The notes beneath the pieces were generated by a model that saw only the letters and a list, made by a program, of their open reading frames with translations, did not search any database and was not told the origin of the DNA. Below, in pieces: positions 35,072-43,466 of a stretch of 64,000 nt of DNA. Within the stretch, counting starts at the first letter, position 1; each line of letters starts with the position of its first letter. A program made the translations under genes and the position numbers. Source of the stretch: Hyphomonas atlantica corrig. (lineage in GTDB: Bacteria > Pseudomonadota > Alphaproteobacteria > Caulobacterales > Hyphomonadaceae); the NCBI RefSeq assembly GCF_000682715.1, contig NZ_AWFH01000002.1, positions 57,862 through 121,861 of the forward strand, read 5' to 3'.

Positions 35072-35848
35072 TCAGGCATCCCTGAACTTTGGTGCGCGCT
35101 TCTGAGCGAAGGCGGCCATGCCTTCTCTCTGGTCTGCCGTTCCGAACAGGCCCTGGAACAGGCGGCGTTCGAACTTCACGCCTTCGGCAGTGGAGACTTC
35201 CAGAGCGCGGCCGACCATTTCCTTGGCGGCCATGATGGACGGGATGGAATAGCCAGCAATTTCCTTCGCGGCCGCCATCGCGGTGTCCATCAGCGTGTCA
35301 TGCTCGACAACGCGGGAGACAAGGCCGATCCGGTCAGCTTCGGCGGCATCGATCATCCGGCCGGTCAGCACCATGTCCATGGCTTTTGCCTTGCCGACGG
35401 CCTTGGTCAGGCGGATCGAGCCGCCCATGCCGGGCGTGACGCCCAGCTTGATTTCCGGCTGTCCGAACTTTGCCTTGTCGGACGCAATAATCATGTCGCA
35501 CATCATGGCCAGTTCACACCCGCCGCCGAGGGCAAAGCCATTGACCGCCGCGATCACAGGTTTGCGACAGGCCGCGAACCGGTCCCACAGGCCGAAGAAA
35601 TCCTCGACATACATGTCGGAGAAGCTCTGCGGCTGCATTTCCTTGATGTCGGCGCCCGCGGCAAAGGCGCGGCCCTCACCGGTCAGCACACTGACGGCAA
35701 TATCCTTGTCGCGGTCGATACGGGCGAACACGTCGGCGACTTCCGCCATGACCTTCTGGTTCAGCGCATTGAGGCTGTCCGGCCGGTTGATCGTGACCAG
35801 CGCGATGCGATTCGAATGTTCGAAAGTGATCGTGTCGTAAGTGCTCAT
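35072..35848 (-). CDS. Enoyl-CoA hydratase
   Basis: 258 aa, canonical crotonase. ALVTINRPDSLNALN, GEGRAFAAGADIKEMQ (oxyanion hole), AAVNGFALGGGCELAMMCDMI with catalytic Glu, FGQPEIKLGVTPGMGGSIRL with the second Glu, and the C-terminal GMAAFAQKRAPKF. Hydrates methacrylyl-CoA or crotonyl-CoA-type substrates. It starts 3 bases after the mmsA stop and is followed by a terminator, forming a two-gene unit with higher GC and stronger codon bias than the oxygenase genes. Confidence 0.95.
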   Translation of the reverse strand: MSTYDTITFEHSNRIALVTINRPDSLNALNQKVMAEVADVFARIDRDKDIAVSVLTGEGRAFAAGADIKEMQPQSFSDMYVEDFFGLWDRFAACRKPVIAAVNGFALGGGCELAMMCDMIIASDKAKFGQPEIKLGVTPGMGGSIRLTKAVGKAKAMDMVLTGRMIDAAEADRIGLVSRVVEHDTLMDTAMAAAKEIAGYSIPSIMAAKEMVGRALEVSTAEGVKFERRLFQGLFGTADQREGMAAFAQKRAPKFRDA

Positions 35849-35851
35849 GCC

Positions 35852-37351
35852 TCAACCCATCGTCGGAATGATAAAGGCCTGATCGCCAATATCACCTTCG
35901 GGCCAGCGCTGGGTGACGGTCTTGATCTTTGTCCAGAAGCGCACGCCTTCCGGGCCATGCTGGTTGGTATCGCCAAAGGCCGACCGCTTCCAGCCCCCGA
36001 ACGTGTGATAGCTCACCGGCACCGGGATCGGCACGTTGACGCCGACCATGCCGACATTGACCTGGGCAGCGAACTCGCGCGCGGCCCGGCCGTTCGAGGT
36101 GAAGATCGCGCAACCATTGCCATACTGGTGATTGGAGGGGAGCGCTGCAGCCTCTTCCAAAGTCTCGGCACGGACGACCTGCAGCACCGGGCCGAAAATC
36201 TCTTCCTTGTAGGATTGCATCGTCGGCTTCACATTGTCGAACAGGTTCGGGCCGATGAAATAGCCATTCTCATTACCCTGCAGCTTCAGGCCGCGACCGT
36301 CGAGCACGAGGTCTGCGCCTTCATCGACGCCCATCTGGATGTAGCTTTCGACCTTGGCCTTGTGCGCAGCCGAAACGACCGGGCCGTAATGTGCGTCTGC
36401 ATCCGTCGAGACGCCGACCTTCAGATTGCGGGCGGCATCGACCATGCGCTCAACGAATTCATCGCCGGTCTTCTTGCCGACCGTGACGGCCACGGGCAGC
36501 GCCATGCAGCGCTCACCGGCCGAGCCATAGGCCGCGCCAACAATATCCTTCACCGCCTGTTCCATGTTGCAATCGGGCATGATGATGCCGTGGTTCTTTG
36601 CCCCGCCCATGGCCTGAACGCGCTTGCCGTGCGCCGTGCCAGTGGCATAGACATATTGTGCGATGTCGGAGGACCCGACGAAGCTGACGGCTCTCACTTC
36701 CGGATGGGTCAGGATGGCATCAACGGCCACCTTGTCGCCATTGACCACGTTCAGAACCCCTTCCGGCGCGCCAGCCTCGAGCAGCAATTCGCCAAGGCGC
36801 ATCGGCACCGATGGGTCTTTCTCCGACGGCTTCAGGATGAAAGTGTTGCCGCAGGCAATCGCCACCGCGGCCATCCAGCACGGGATCATGGCGGGGAAGT
36901 TGAACGGCGTGATGCCAGCGACCACGCCCAACGGCTGGCGCATGGAATAGACATCGATGCCGGGGCCTGCGCCCTCGGTATACTCGCCCTTCTGCAAATG
37001 CGGGATGCCGCAGGCAAACTCGACCACGTCGATGCCGCGCTGCACGTCACCGCGCGAATCCGCGACCACTTTGCCATGCTCGGCCGACAACAATTCAGCC
37101 AACTCATTGATATTGGCTTCCAGCAGGCGCTTGAATTCGAACATGACCCGCGCGCGGCGCTGGGGGTTCATCATCGACCAGGCCGGGAACGCCTCTGACG
37201 CATTCATGATGGCTTGGGAAACTTCATCACGGGTCGCCAGCGCGACGCGGGCCTGAACCTCACCGGTGTTGGGATTGTAGATGTCGCCGAACCGGCCGGA
37301 TTTGCCGGTGACAGACTTTCCGCCAATCAGGTGATTAATTTCCCGCGCCAT
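35852..37351 (-). CDS. mmsA: Methylmalonate-semialdehyde dehydrogenase (CoA-acylating)
   Basis: 499 aa from ATG 37351 (MAREINHLIGGK); the open frame extends to 37627 but that part is unlike the family and would cross the regulatory region. ALDH motifs: GITPFNFPAMIPCWM with the catalytic Asn, FVGSSDIAQYVYATG, and the nucleophile C282 in GSAGERCMALPVAV typical of MMSDH. Makes propionyl-CoA from methylmalonate semialdehyde with NAD+ and CoA. Divergent from a LysR gene. Confidence 0.97.
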   Translation of the reverse strand: MAREINHLIGGKSVTGKSGRFGDIYNPNTGEVQARVALATRDEVSQAIMNASEAFPAWSMMNPQRRARVMFEFKRLLEANINELAELLSAEHGKVVADSRGDVQRGIDVVEFACGIPHLQKGEYTEGAGPGIDVYSMRQPLGVVAGITPFNFPAMIPCWMAAVAIACGNTFILKPSEKDPSVPMRLGELLLEAGAPEGVLNVVNGDKVAVDAILTHPEVRAVSFVGSSDIAQYVYATGTAHGKRVQAMGGAKNHGIIMPDCNMEQAVKDIVGAAYGSAGERCMALPVAVTVGKKTGDEFVERMVDAARNLKVGVSTDADAHYGPVVSAAHKAKVESYIQMGVDEGADLVLDGRGLKLQGNENGYFIGPNLFDNVKPTMQSYKEEIFGPVLQVVRAETLEEAAALPSNHQYGNGCAIFTSNGRAAREFAAQVNVGMVGVNVPIPVPVSYHTFGGWKRSAFGDTNQHGPEGVRFWTKIKTVTQRWPEGDIGDQAFIIPTMG

Positions 37352-37363
37352 TCCGTTACCCTC

Positions 37364-37380
37364 TAGTATGATTGTTTTAC
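37364..37380. promoter_or_regulatory. Candidate operator, copy 4 of the recurring 17-bp motif
   Basis: TAGTATGATTGTTTTAC, 13-29 bases before the mmsA start codon, in the mmsA/LysR intergenic region. It matches the copy at 14237 at 14 of 17 positions, with arms TAGTAT / GTTTTA around GATT. A repressor here would block mmsA expression. Confidence 0.4.
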
Positions 37381-37462
37381 TTTTCCTATCATTCGGCTCG
37401 CCCTCCGGTAAACTGATCAATATGCAGGTCACACCTGCATTGATGCAGGCAGAAAGCATTTT

Positions 37463-38332
37463 ATGAATTGGGATGATCTGAAAATCTTTCTCGATGTCAC
37501 CCGGCAGCCAAAGCTCGAGGGGGCGGCAGCCCATCTTCAGCTCGACGCCACCACGATCAGCCGGCGTATAAAACGTCTGGAACAGGAGCTTGGCATGACT
37601 CTGTTCGAACGCACGCGCCGCGGACATGTTCTCACCCCTGCAGGAGAGCGGCTGACCTTACAGGTCGAGGCCATGGAATCGATCTTTCTGGATATTCTGT
37701 CCGAAGCAGCCTCCGAACAGAGTGCCGCCGGACGTATCCGTCTGGGAGTTACGGAAGGCCTCGGCTCGGCCGTGATCGCGCCCGCCCTGAAGCACTTCAA
37801 GCATAGCCATCCGAAGATCGATATCGATCTTATTGCCTTGTCTGGATTTGTCAGTGTGCCAAAGCGGCAAGCCGACATGTCCATTCTTCTGACGCGTCCG
37901 GCGGTAGGTCGGCTCAAGGTCCGCAAACTATCTGACTATTCTCTGCGCCTCTATGGAACCCGCGAATATCTTGAAAAGACCCCTCCGGTCAGGTCGCGCT
38001 CCGACCTTCAGGATCATACGCTGATTGGGTATGTGGACGATCTGATCTATTCGTCCCAATTACGCTATTTCGAGGATCTCCTGCCCGGACTCAGGCCCCA
38101 TATCTGCAGTCCGAGCATCCTCTCACAGCTTGAAATCGTTGCGTCGGGTGCCGGACTGGGCATTCTGCCTGTCTTCATGGCGCAGAGACTTCCTGTTCTT
38201 GTACCGGTCCTGCCTGATGACATCCGGGTGACTCGCTCATTCTGGCTCGCCGTTCATCAGGATGTCGCCTCGCTGACCCGGAACCGGCTGATGATCGACT
38301 TTCTCGGCAATCTGATGAATGATCTGCCCTGA
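37463..38332 (+). CDS. LysR-type transcriptional regulator
   Basis: 289 aa. The HTH MNWDDLKIFLDVTRQPKLEGAAAHL continues with QLDATTISRRIKRLEQELGMTLFER, the variant of LysR with Thr-Thr-Ile-Ser in the recognition helix. An effector-binding domain follows to the C-terminus. Divergent from mmsA across 111 bases, so probably its regulator together with whatever binds the 37364 motif. Confidence 0.9.
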   Translation: MNWDDLKIFLDVTRQPKLEGAAAHLQLDATTISRRIKRLEQELGMTLFERTRRGHVLTPAGERLTLQVEAMESIFLDILSEAASEQSAAGRIRLGVTEGLGSAVIAPALKHFKHSHPKIDIDLIALSGFVSVPKRQADMSILLTRPAVGRLKVRKLSDYSLRLYGTREYLEKTPPVRSRSDLQDHTLIGYVDDLIYSSQLRYFEDLLPGLRPHICSPSILSQLEIVASGAGLGILPVFMAQRLPVLVPVLPDDIRVTRSFWLAVHQDVASLTRNRLMIDFLGNLMNDLP

Positions 38333-38529
38333 ACTATGCTTTCCGGCATGAGGTCGGAAGATTCACAACAGAAGAAGCCAAGGGAACCGTCAGGCCGGGG
38401 CAGGATAGCGCGCCTGCCGTGTCCTCAGGATCAGAAACTCGAAGATGGCCCTGCATGACCGGACGTCCGGCTTGCCGGAATGTGACATCCCGATCGCACG
38501 GAATGAGCCAGACGTCTGGTCAGGAAGTT

Positions 38530-38943
38530 TCAGGAGGCCAGGGCTTTCAGTATCCGGACGGCGAGCTGGAGCGTCGCTCTGGAACGGATACGGGTCAGCC
38601 AGAAACCGGCCTCCTCCCGCAGGCCGCCTTCCGCCGTCCGGCTTTTTCCGGAAGCGGATTGCTCATCTTCCTCGAATAAATGAGCAATCTGTATATTCAG
38701 CACCTCCGCCGCAATACTCATCATGCCGGCACTGAGCCGGTTTGTCCCGATTTCATATTTCTGGAGCTGTTGATGGCTGATCCCCATTTCGGCGGAGAGC
38801 CCGGCCAGGGTCAGATCGCGGCGCAAGCGCACCTTGCGAAGATTGGCGCCGACAATCCGGTCGATCTCGGTCGGAGAGCGTCCAGTCCTATTCTTCCTGT
38901 CCTGTGTCTTTTCTGTTTTGCTGGCAGCGCGTGATCGCGGCAT
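38530..38943 (-). CDS. XRE-family helix-turn-helix regulator
   Basis: 137 aa. A basic, low-complexity N-terminus (SRAASKTEKTQDRKNRTGR) precedes the HTH at about residues 33-88: ANLRKVRLRRDLTLAGLSAEMGIS then QQLQKYEIGTNRLSAGMMSIAAEVLNI. A C-terminal helix region follows with no enzymatic motif. Divergent from the TPR-LicD gene that opens the lasso operon, over 250 bases, so it may control that operon; it could also be unrelated. Confidence 0.87.
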   Translation of the reverse strand: MPRSRAASKTEKTQDRKNRTGRSPTEIDRIVGANLRKVRLRRDLTLAGLSAEMGISHQQLQKYEIGTNRLSAGMMSIAAEVLNIQIAHLFEEDEQSASGKSRTAEGGLREEAGFWLTRIRSRATLQLAVRILKALAS

Positions 38944-39193
38944 GGCAACTCCTCCGGTTACGGCATCTTCATGGGACCAACAAGATGCGACTGATTTTTC
39001 TGAATATTTCGGCGATCCTCCCTCCTTGGCAACAGTTTCTCTTCAACACCCGGTCATGACCGCCCTGGCCCCGCAGGTCTCTGGCCCGCCGAAAAGACTC
39101 CGGCGAAGCTGTGACACTACCGGATTTCTACCTTAACACTAATCCTGATTCCCCTTATGATGGCCCTTCCGGTCTACCTCTTCGGAGTTTCAG

Positions 39194-40618
39194 ATGTCAT
39201 ACTCACCGAAGACTTCAGATAATCGGGGCCGCGTCGCTGTTACAGAAACGCTGTCGGCAGCGGCGGGCCGCGCCTACGCTCACGCTGTCCACCTCATCCG
39301 GACTGGCGATATTTCCATCGGAATGCGAAGGTTGAACGAAGCTCTGGTGTGTGATCCCGGGCATATGCCGTCCAGACTCCTGCTCGGGCGGGTTCTCTTG
39401 CATCTCGCGCAGGCTGACGAGGCCCTGACAGTTTTTACCTTCGTCTTGCGCAAGAAACCGCATTGCGAGTCAGCGCTCCTGGGTCAGAGTATTGCATATG
39501 CGAGGCTCGGCCGACGTGACGAAGCGCTTGAGACGGTCCGCCACCTCGTCCGCATCGCGCCAGACTCCTGGCGGGGTTTCAATTCGCTGGCGGACCTCAC
39601 CCCTATAGAAGGCGAACGTCTTGAGGCCTTGGCGGCCAGTCAGGCCATCCTGTCCCGCAAGCTGTGTTCGGACAGAAACCCCGGCCTGATTGAAGCGGCT
39701 GCCAAGGCATGTATCACTCTGCGTCGTCCGGATCTTGCCGGGTGTCTGCTTGATGCCCGATCCGGCGAGATCCCGGATGCAGCGACGGCGCATGATCTGC
39801 GGGCCCGGGCCGCCTATTTTGCGGGAGACTATGCCTCTGCTTTTGCCAGCAAGGTGAAATCCCTGCACGCGCTCACACCAGATCATATCCCGGCCGTGCC
39901 CATCCAGATGAAATTGGAGACGGGCCGGGCCGAAAACGCCCTCAAATCCCTCACCTTCCTGCTTCGAGAGTCCGGGCTCATTCCGGTTCCGATGGCCGGG
40001 ACGCTTCTCGGCCTTTACCGCAATGGGCGCCTTCTGGATCAGGACCGGGACGTAGACATCGGGCTCATCCCGTCGCCAGGATGCCGGGCCGATCCGGTAG
40101 ACCTCGTCCGCGAACATCCCGGCCTTCTCCTTGAGCGGCATGCCCGGCGCGGAGATCGCTATTTACCGGTCCTCTGGGACGGGATCAGCATTGATTTGTT
40201 CCGCCTGGATCGTGCGGGCGAGTATTTCAGTTTTGGCTTCAGTGACCGGCCAGGAGATGTCCAGTGGCGTATCCCTGTCTTTCAGTCTGGGCCAGAAGAT
40301 GAGCGGGGTCTTTCCAGCCTGTCACCTGATACAGCCAGCGCGTGCCTGCGCGCGCTTTACGGTCCCGCCTGGCGTGTGCCGGATCCGTATTTTGCCTCGG
40401 TCGTCCAGTCACCCGCCTTGTGGAACGTGGCGCTTCATGTTCGCGCCTATTATGCCGCGCACCGTGCCCGGGCCGCCCTCCTGCAGGCCGACCCGATCAA
40501 GGCACGCGCATTGCTCGCACGTGCCCCCTTGCCCATCCCCCTCGATCAGGCCCGGCATCCTGACCTCTGGACTGCGGGCGATGCCAGCCGCACTCCCTTT
40601 CAACCGTACACGTCCTGA
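39194..40618 (+). CDS. TPR-LicD-like fusion protein, possible lasso-peptide tailoring enzyme
   Basis: 474 aa. Residues about 25-260 are helical TPR-like repeats (for example GRVLLHLAQADEALTVFTFVLRKKP and GQSIAYARLGRRDEALETVRHL). Residues about 270-400 begin with VPMAGTLLGLYRNGRLLDQDRDVDIGL, which matches the LicD/fukutin nucleotidyltransferase-fold motif (Gly-Thr-Leu-Leu-Gly then Asp-x-Asp-x-Asp). A later ISIDLFRLDR strand could supply a third acidic residue. The family transfers phosphocholine or phosphosugar groups. It ends 109 bases before the precursor, same strand, so it may modify the peptide or an export or receptor component. No signal peptide. Confidence 0.72.
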   Translation: MSYSPKTSDNRGRVAVTETLSAAAGRAYAHAVHLIRTGDISIGMRRLNEALVCDPGHMPSRLLLGRVLLHLAQADEALTVFTFVLRKKPHCESALLGQSIAYARLGRRDEALETVRHLVRIAPDSWRGFNSLADLTPIEGERLEALAASQAILSRKLCSDRNPGLIEAAAKACITLRRPDLAGCLLDARSGEIPDAATAHDLRARAAYFAGDYASAFASKVKSLHALTPDHIPAVPIQMKLETGRAENALKSLTFLLRESGLIPVPMAGTLLGLYRNGRLLDQDRDVDIGLIPSPGCRADPVDLVREHPGLLLERHARRGDRYLPVLWDGISIDLFRLDRAGEYFSFGFSDRPGDVQWRIPVFQSGPEDERGLSSLSPDTASACLRALYGPAWRVPDPYFASVVQSPALWNVALHVRAYYAAHRARAALLQADPIKARALLARAPLPIPLDQARHPDLWTAGDASRTPFQPYTS

Positions 40619-40727
40619 TGAAATGGTCTTCAGGCGCGGACATGCGACTCGACTCCCCCTTTGGTTTATTATATATTCTACTTGCCGTATTTTGCGGCAT
40701 CCCCTCCTGACCGAAAAGGAAATCGAT

Positions 40728-40871
40728 ATGGAACGCGATAGATTTGACCCAACCGCATTGGAGGAGTCTGACCTGCTGGATCTCGGCAGTGTCTCGGAAG
40801 AGACGAAAGGTCGCTTCATGCAACCCTTCGAATTCGGTGTCTCACCGACTTCCCGCGATGAAGCCGGCTGA
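40728..40871 (+). CDS. Lasso peptide precursor (A protein)
   Basis: 47 aa from ATG 40728. The leader (1-27) is acidic and ends DLGSVSEETK, with Thr26 at the -2 position that lasso proteases require. The predicted core (28-47) is GRFMQPFE followed by a tail FGVSPTSRDEAG. Gly1 and Glu8 are placed for an 8-residue macrolactam ring, leaving a 12-residue tail threaded through it. Pattern similar to caulosegnin-type class II lasso peptides. Directly followed by B and C genes, which secures the call despite its small size; the precise plug residues and ring are inference. Confidence 0.9.
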   Translation: MERDRFDPTALEESDLLDLGSVSEETKGRFMQPFEFGVSPTSRDEAG

Positions 40872-40881
40872 TCCGGCCCGC

Positions 40882-41619
40882 ATGAGGGATGAGGGCGTTT
40901 CACCGGCGCCCTCATCCTGTCGACCACCGCCGCACACCTCCTCCCGGTTTGCTTTTGGCTTGCGCCCGCAGCTTCATGCCTGCGCAATCGGGTCCACGCT
41001 CATCTTTCTGGATATCGAGGCAGATCGCTATTTCGCAATGACCGGTGAGGATGCCGAAGCCTTCCAGGCGCTTTATGAGCTGGAAGGAGAGACGGCGCCA
41101 AATGGGGATTTGCGCAGAGCGGAAAGCCGGTTCGTAGATTTGGACCTCTTGCGCGAGATGCACTCAGCTACGCCAGGCTGCAGACCTTGTGTGCGTCCGC
41201 CGCCGATCGGGTCTGCCTATGGCGATGTCCTCAAGGCGCGGATCCGGCCGCTCCCCCTTCTCCGCGCCCTCCTGACCAGCCTTATCCTGACGCGTCTGCA
41301 TTCCTTCTCGCAGATGATCCAGGCTGCGAGACGCTGGAAGGATCAGATCCCGGGCGGCCCCAATCATCTCTATGAAGCGATCGACCATGCACGATCCCTC
41401 CATCGCTTTACACCTTTCCTCTTTACCCGTCACGAATCCTGCCTGTTCCGCAGCCTGCTACTGGTCCGCTACCTTCATGTTTTCGGCATACCGGCAGATT
41501 GGGAATTCGGTGTCCGCCTCGCCCCCTTCTGCGCCCATTGCTGGGTCGAGCATGAAGGGATTGTCCTCAATGACCATCAGGACACGGTGCTTTCCTATAC
41601 CAAGATCCTGTCTGTCTAG
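40882..41619 (+). CDS. Lasso peptide B protein: RRE (PqqD-like) domain fused to transglutaminase-like leader peptidase
   Basis: 245 aa from ATG 40882; ATG 40858, overlapping the precursor stop, gives 253 aa. N-terminal RRE: LHACAIGSTLIFLDIEADRYFAMTGEDAEAFQAL (residues about 31-64) binds the leader. The C-terminal peptidase has C187 (HESCLFRSLLLVRYL), H219 (FCAHCWVEHEG) and D231 as a transglutaminase-type triad. It cuts after the leader, with Thr at -2, in concert with C in the cytoplasm. Fused RRE-peptidase form, as usual in proteobacterial lasso clusters. Confidence 0.92.
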   Translation: MRDEGVSPAPSSCRPPPHTSSRFAFGLRPQLHACAIGSTLIFLDIEADRYFAMTGEDAEAFQALYELEGETAPNGDLRRAESRFVDLDLLREMHSATPGCRPCVRPPPIGSAYGDVLKARIRPLPLLRALLTSLILTRLHSFSQMIQAARRWKDQIPGGPNHLYEAIDHARSLHRFTPFLFTRHESCLFRSLLLVRYLHVFGIPADWEFGVRLAPFCAHCWVEHEGIVLNDHQDTVLSYTKILSV

Positions 41620-41633
41620 GGAGGCGACGCCGC

Positions 41634-43466
41634 ATGCCGCCCTGTTTTGCCTGCCTGGCCTGGCCGGCCGGGAATGAAGACGCCACGCGCCGGGTTGAGC
41701 ATCTTGTCTGGGCCCTCCAAACGCATCAGCCTGAAAGGCCGTCCGCCTTCCGGATGCCTGGCCTGTATCTGGCCGATCTGAGCCCTACAGGGCATCCTGC
41801 CTGCCGGATCCTGCCCCTTCACAATGCTGAGGGTGTCCCGGCCGGCTGCCTCTATGGCACCTTGTTTCGCAGAGCGGCGGGCTCCCTGCGGCCCCTCGAC
41901 CGGCTGAGCCCGGAGGAAACCCGCCGGATCTGCCGGACGGGCGGCAGGGCCCTGATGACAGAATATTGGGGCCATTATGTGCTGATCCTCAAGACAGGAG
42001 ACACCATCCGCCTCCTTGTCGATCCTGTGTCCGCCATTCCCTGCTTCTATCGCCGGCATGGCGAGATTGCCTGTGTCTTCTCACATCTCGAAGCCTGTCC
42101 GGACGAGTTCGCAACGGATCTGACCCTCGACCTGGCCAGTCTGCGGCGCCTGCGTGTCTATGACAAGATCCAGACGGGCCGGACGGCCTATTGTGAAATT
42201 CACGAACTCGGAGGTGGGCAGAGACTGGAGCTGAGCCGGCCTAACGCCAGTCCGGAAACGATCTGGGACCCCCGGCCCCTGGCAAGTCAGCCGCTCCACC
42301 TGTCCGACCAGGATGCGGCCGAGGCCTTGCGCGAAACCGTCCGCGACTGTGTCGGGAGCTGGGCTTCAGCCTGCGGGCACATTGCCATGGACCTGTCCGG
42401 CGGACTCGACTCCTCCATTGTGACCGCCTGTCTCGCCAGGGTCTGCAATGACAAACGCCTGGACATAGTCCATCACCATATCCGCGCGGCAGATGCTCCG
42501 GAACTTGTCCATGCCCAGGCCACATGTGCCCATCTCGGCCTGGACATCCTTGCCCTTGATGTCGCTCCCTCCCGCGCCCTGCCGGATCCGGACGCCCATC
42601 CGCCCTCGGCGCGCCCCTGGCGCAATTTCCTGGGTCTGGGCTTCGACAAAATCCTGCCGGACAGGCTGAGATCCCCTGGAACGACCTTCTTTACCGGACA
42701 GGGCGGAGATCATCTGTTCCTGATGACCCGGTCTCCCCTGGGCCTGACCGACTATATCCGGCAGGGTGCCTATGCCCGGCTGTGGACGGAATGGCTGAAT
42801 GCCGCCCGCCTTTCCGACACCTCCCTCTGGAAGACCTTTGCCAGCAATTTGCCCTATCTGTTGGGCCGGCCGGCGCGCAGCGCCCTGGAAACCGCCATCA
42901 TGGGGCGTCTCGACCGTCTGGATCTGCCAGGGGGCAAGTCCGGGGAGTGGCTGGAAGGCCTGCCGGATTGGGCTTTGCGCCCCGGAGACCTTCCCCCCGG
43001 CAAGTTCGAGCAGATCAGCACATTGCCGCACCTGTACCAGATCCGCGATCCCCTCGCCCGGGCAAGCGGTCGGCATGTGATCCACCCCCTCATTTCACAG
43101 CCCTTGATCGAGCTCTGCCTGAGATTGCCGGTCTGGCAATTATGTCTTGGCGGTATCAATCGGGGCCTGGCCCGCATGGCCTTTTCGTCAGACCTGCCCG
43201 ATCAAATCCGCCGTCGGACAAGCAAGGGCGAAGCCACACAATATTTTGCGCGGCAACTTGCCGGCGATTGGGAAAAGGTTGCAACCGCGCTGTCACAGGG
43301 CTGCCTCATGGAGGCTGGCCTTCTCGGTCGCGCCGAATTGGACCGCCTCCTCGCAGATCGCGCCATGACCGCCTCTGCCACGTTTCGCGATATGTTGCAG
43401 CTCTACACGCTGGAAGCCTGGATGCGCGCTGCGCGCTCACGGACGGCCCGACTGGTCCGGTCCTGA
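41634..43466 (+). CDS. Lasso peptide macrolactam synthetase (C protein), asparagine-synthetase-like
   Basis: 610 aa. PP-loop pyrophosphatase motif SGGLDSS at 255-261 binds ATP and adenylates the Glu8 side chain of the core. The N-terminal glutamine-amidotransferase-like domain lacks an N-terminal catalytic Cys2 (the sequence begins MPPCF), as in lasso cyclases that use the peptide amine instead of ammonia. The C-terminal part (for example FFTGQGGDHLFL and GRHVIHPLISQPLIELCLRLP) matches asparagine synthase. Starts 14 bases after the B stop. Its last 30 bases overlap the end of the opposing isopeptidase gene. Confidence 0.93.
   Translation: MPPCFACLAWPAGNEDATRRVEHLVWALQTHQPERPSAFRMPGLYLADLSPTGHPACRILPLHNAEGVPAGCLYGTLFRRAAGSLRPLDRLSPEETRRICRTGGRALMTEYWGHYVLILKTGDTIRLLVDPVSAIPCFYRRHGEIACVFSHLEACPDEFATDLTLDLASLRRLRVYDKIQTGRTAYCEIHELGGGQRLELSRPNASPETIWDPRPLASQPLHLSDQDAAEALRETVRDCVGSWASACGHIAMDLSGGLDSSIVTACLARVCNDKRLDIVHHHIRAADAPELVHAQATCAHLGLDILALDVAPSRALPDPDAHPPSARPWRNFLGLGFDKILPDRLRSPGTTFFTGQGGDHLFLMTRSPLGLTDYIRQGAYARLWTEWLNAARLSDTSLWKTFASNLPYLLGRPARSALETAIMGRLDRLDLPGGKSGEWLEGLPDWALRPGDLPPGKFEQISTLPHLYQIRDPLARASGRHVIHPLISQPLIELCLRLPVWQLCLGGINRGLARMAFSSDLPDQIRRRTSKGEATQYFARQLAGDWEKVATALSQGCLMEAGLLGRAELDRLLADRAMTASATFRDMLQLYTLEAWMRAARSRTARLVRS

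Noticed and set aside
34892..37198. 768-codon open frame on the plus strand
   Set aside because: Antisense to mmsA and the enoyl-CoA hydratase, whose conserved motifs and spacing are clear. The frame is an effect of high GC3.
40619..40727. Second lasso precursor upstream of the first
   Set aside because: No small frame with a leader Thr and Gly...Glu/Asp core was present in this gap.
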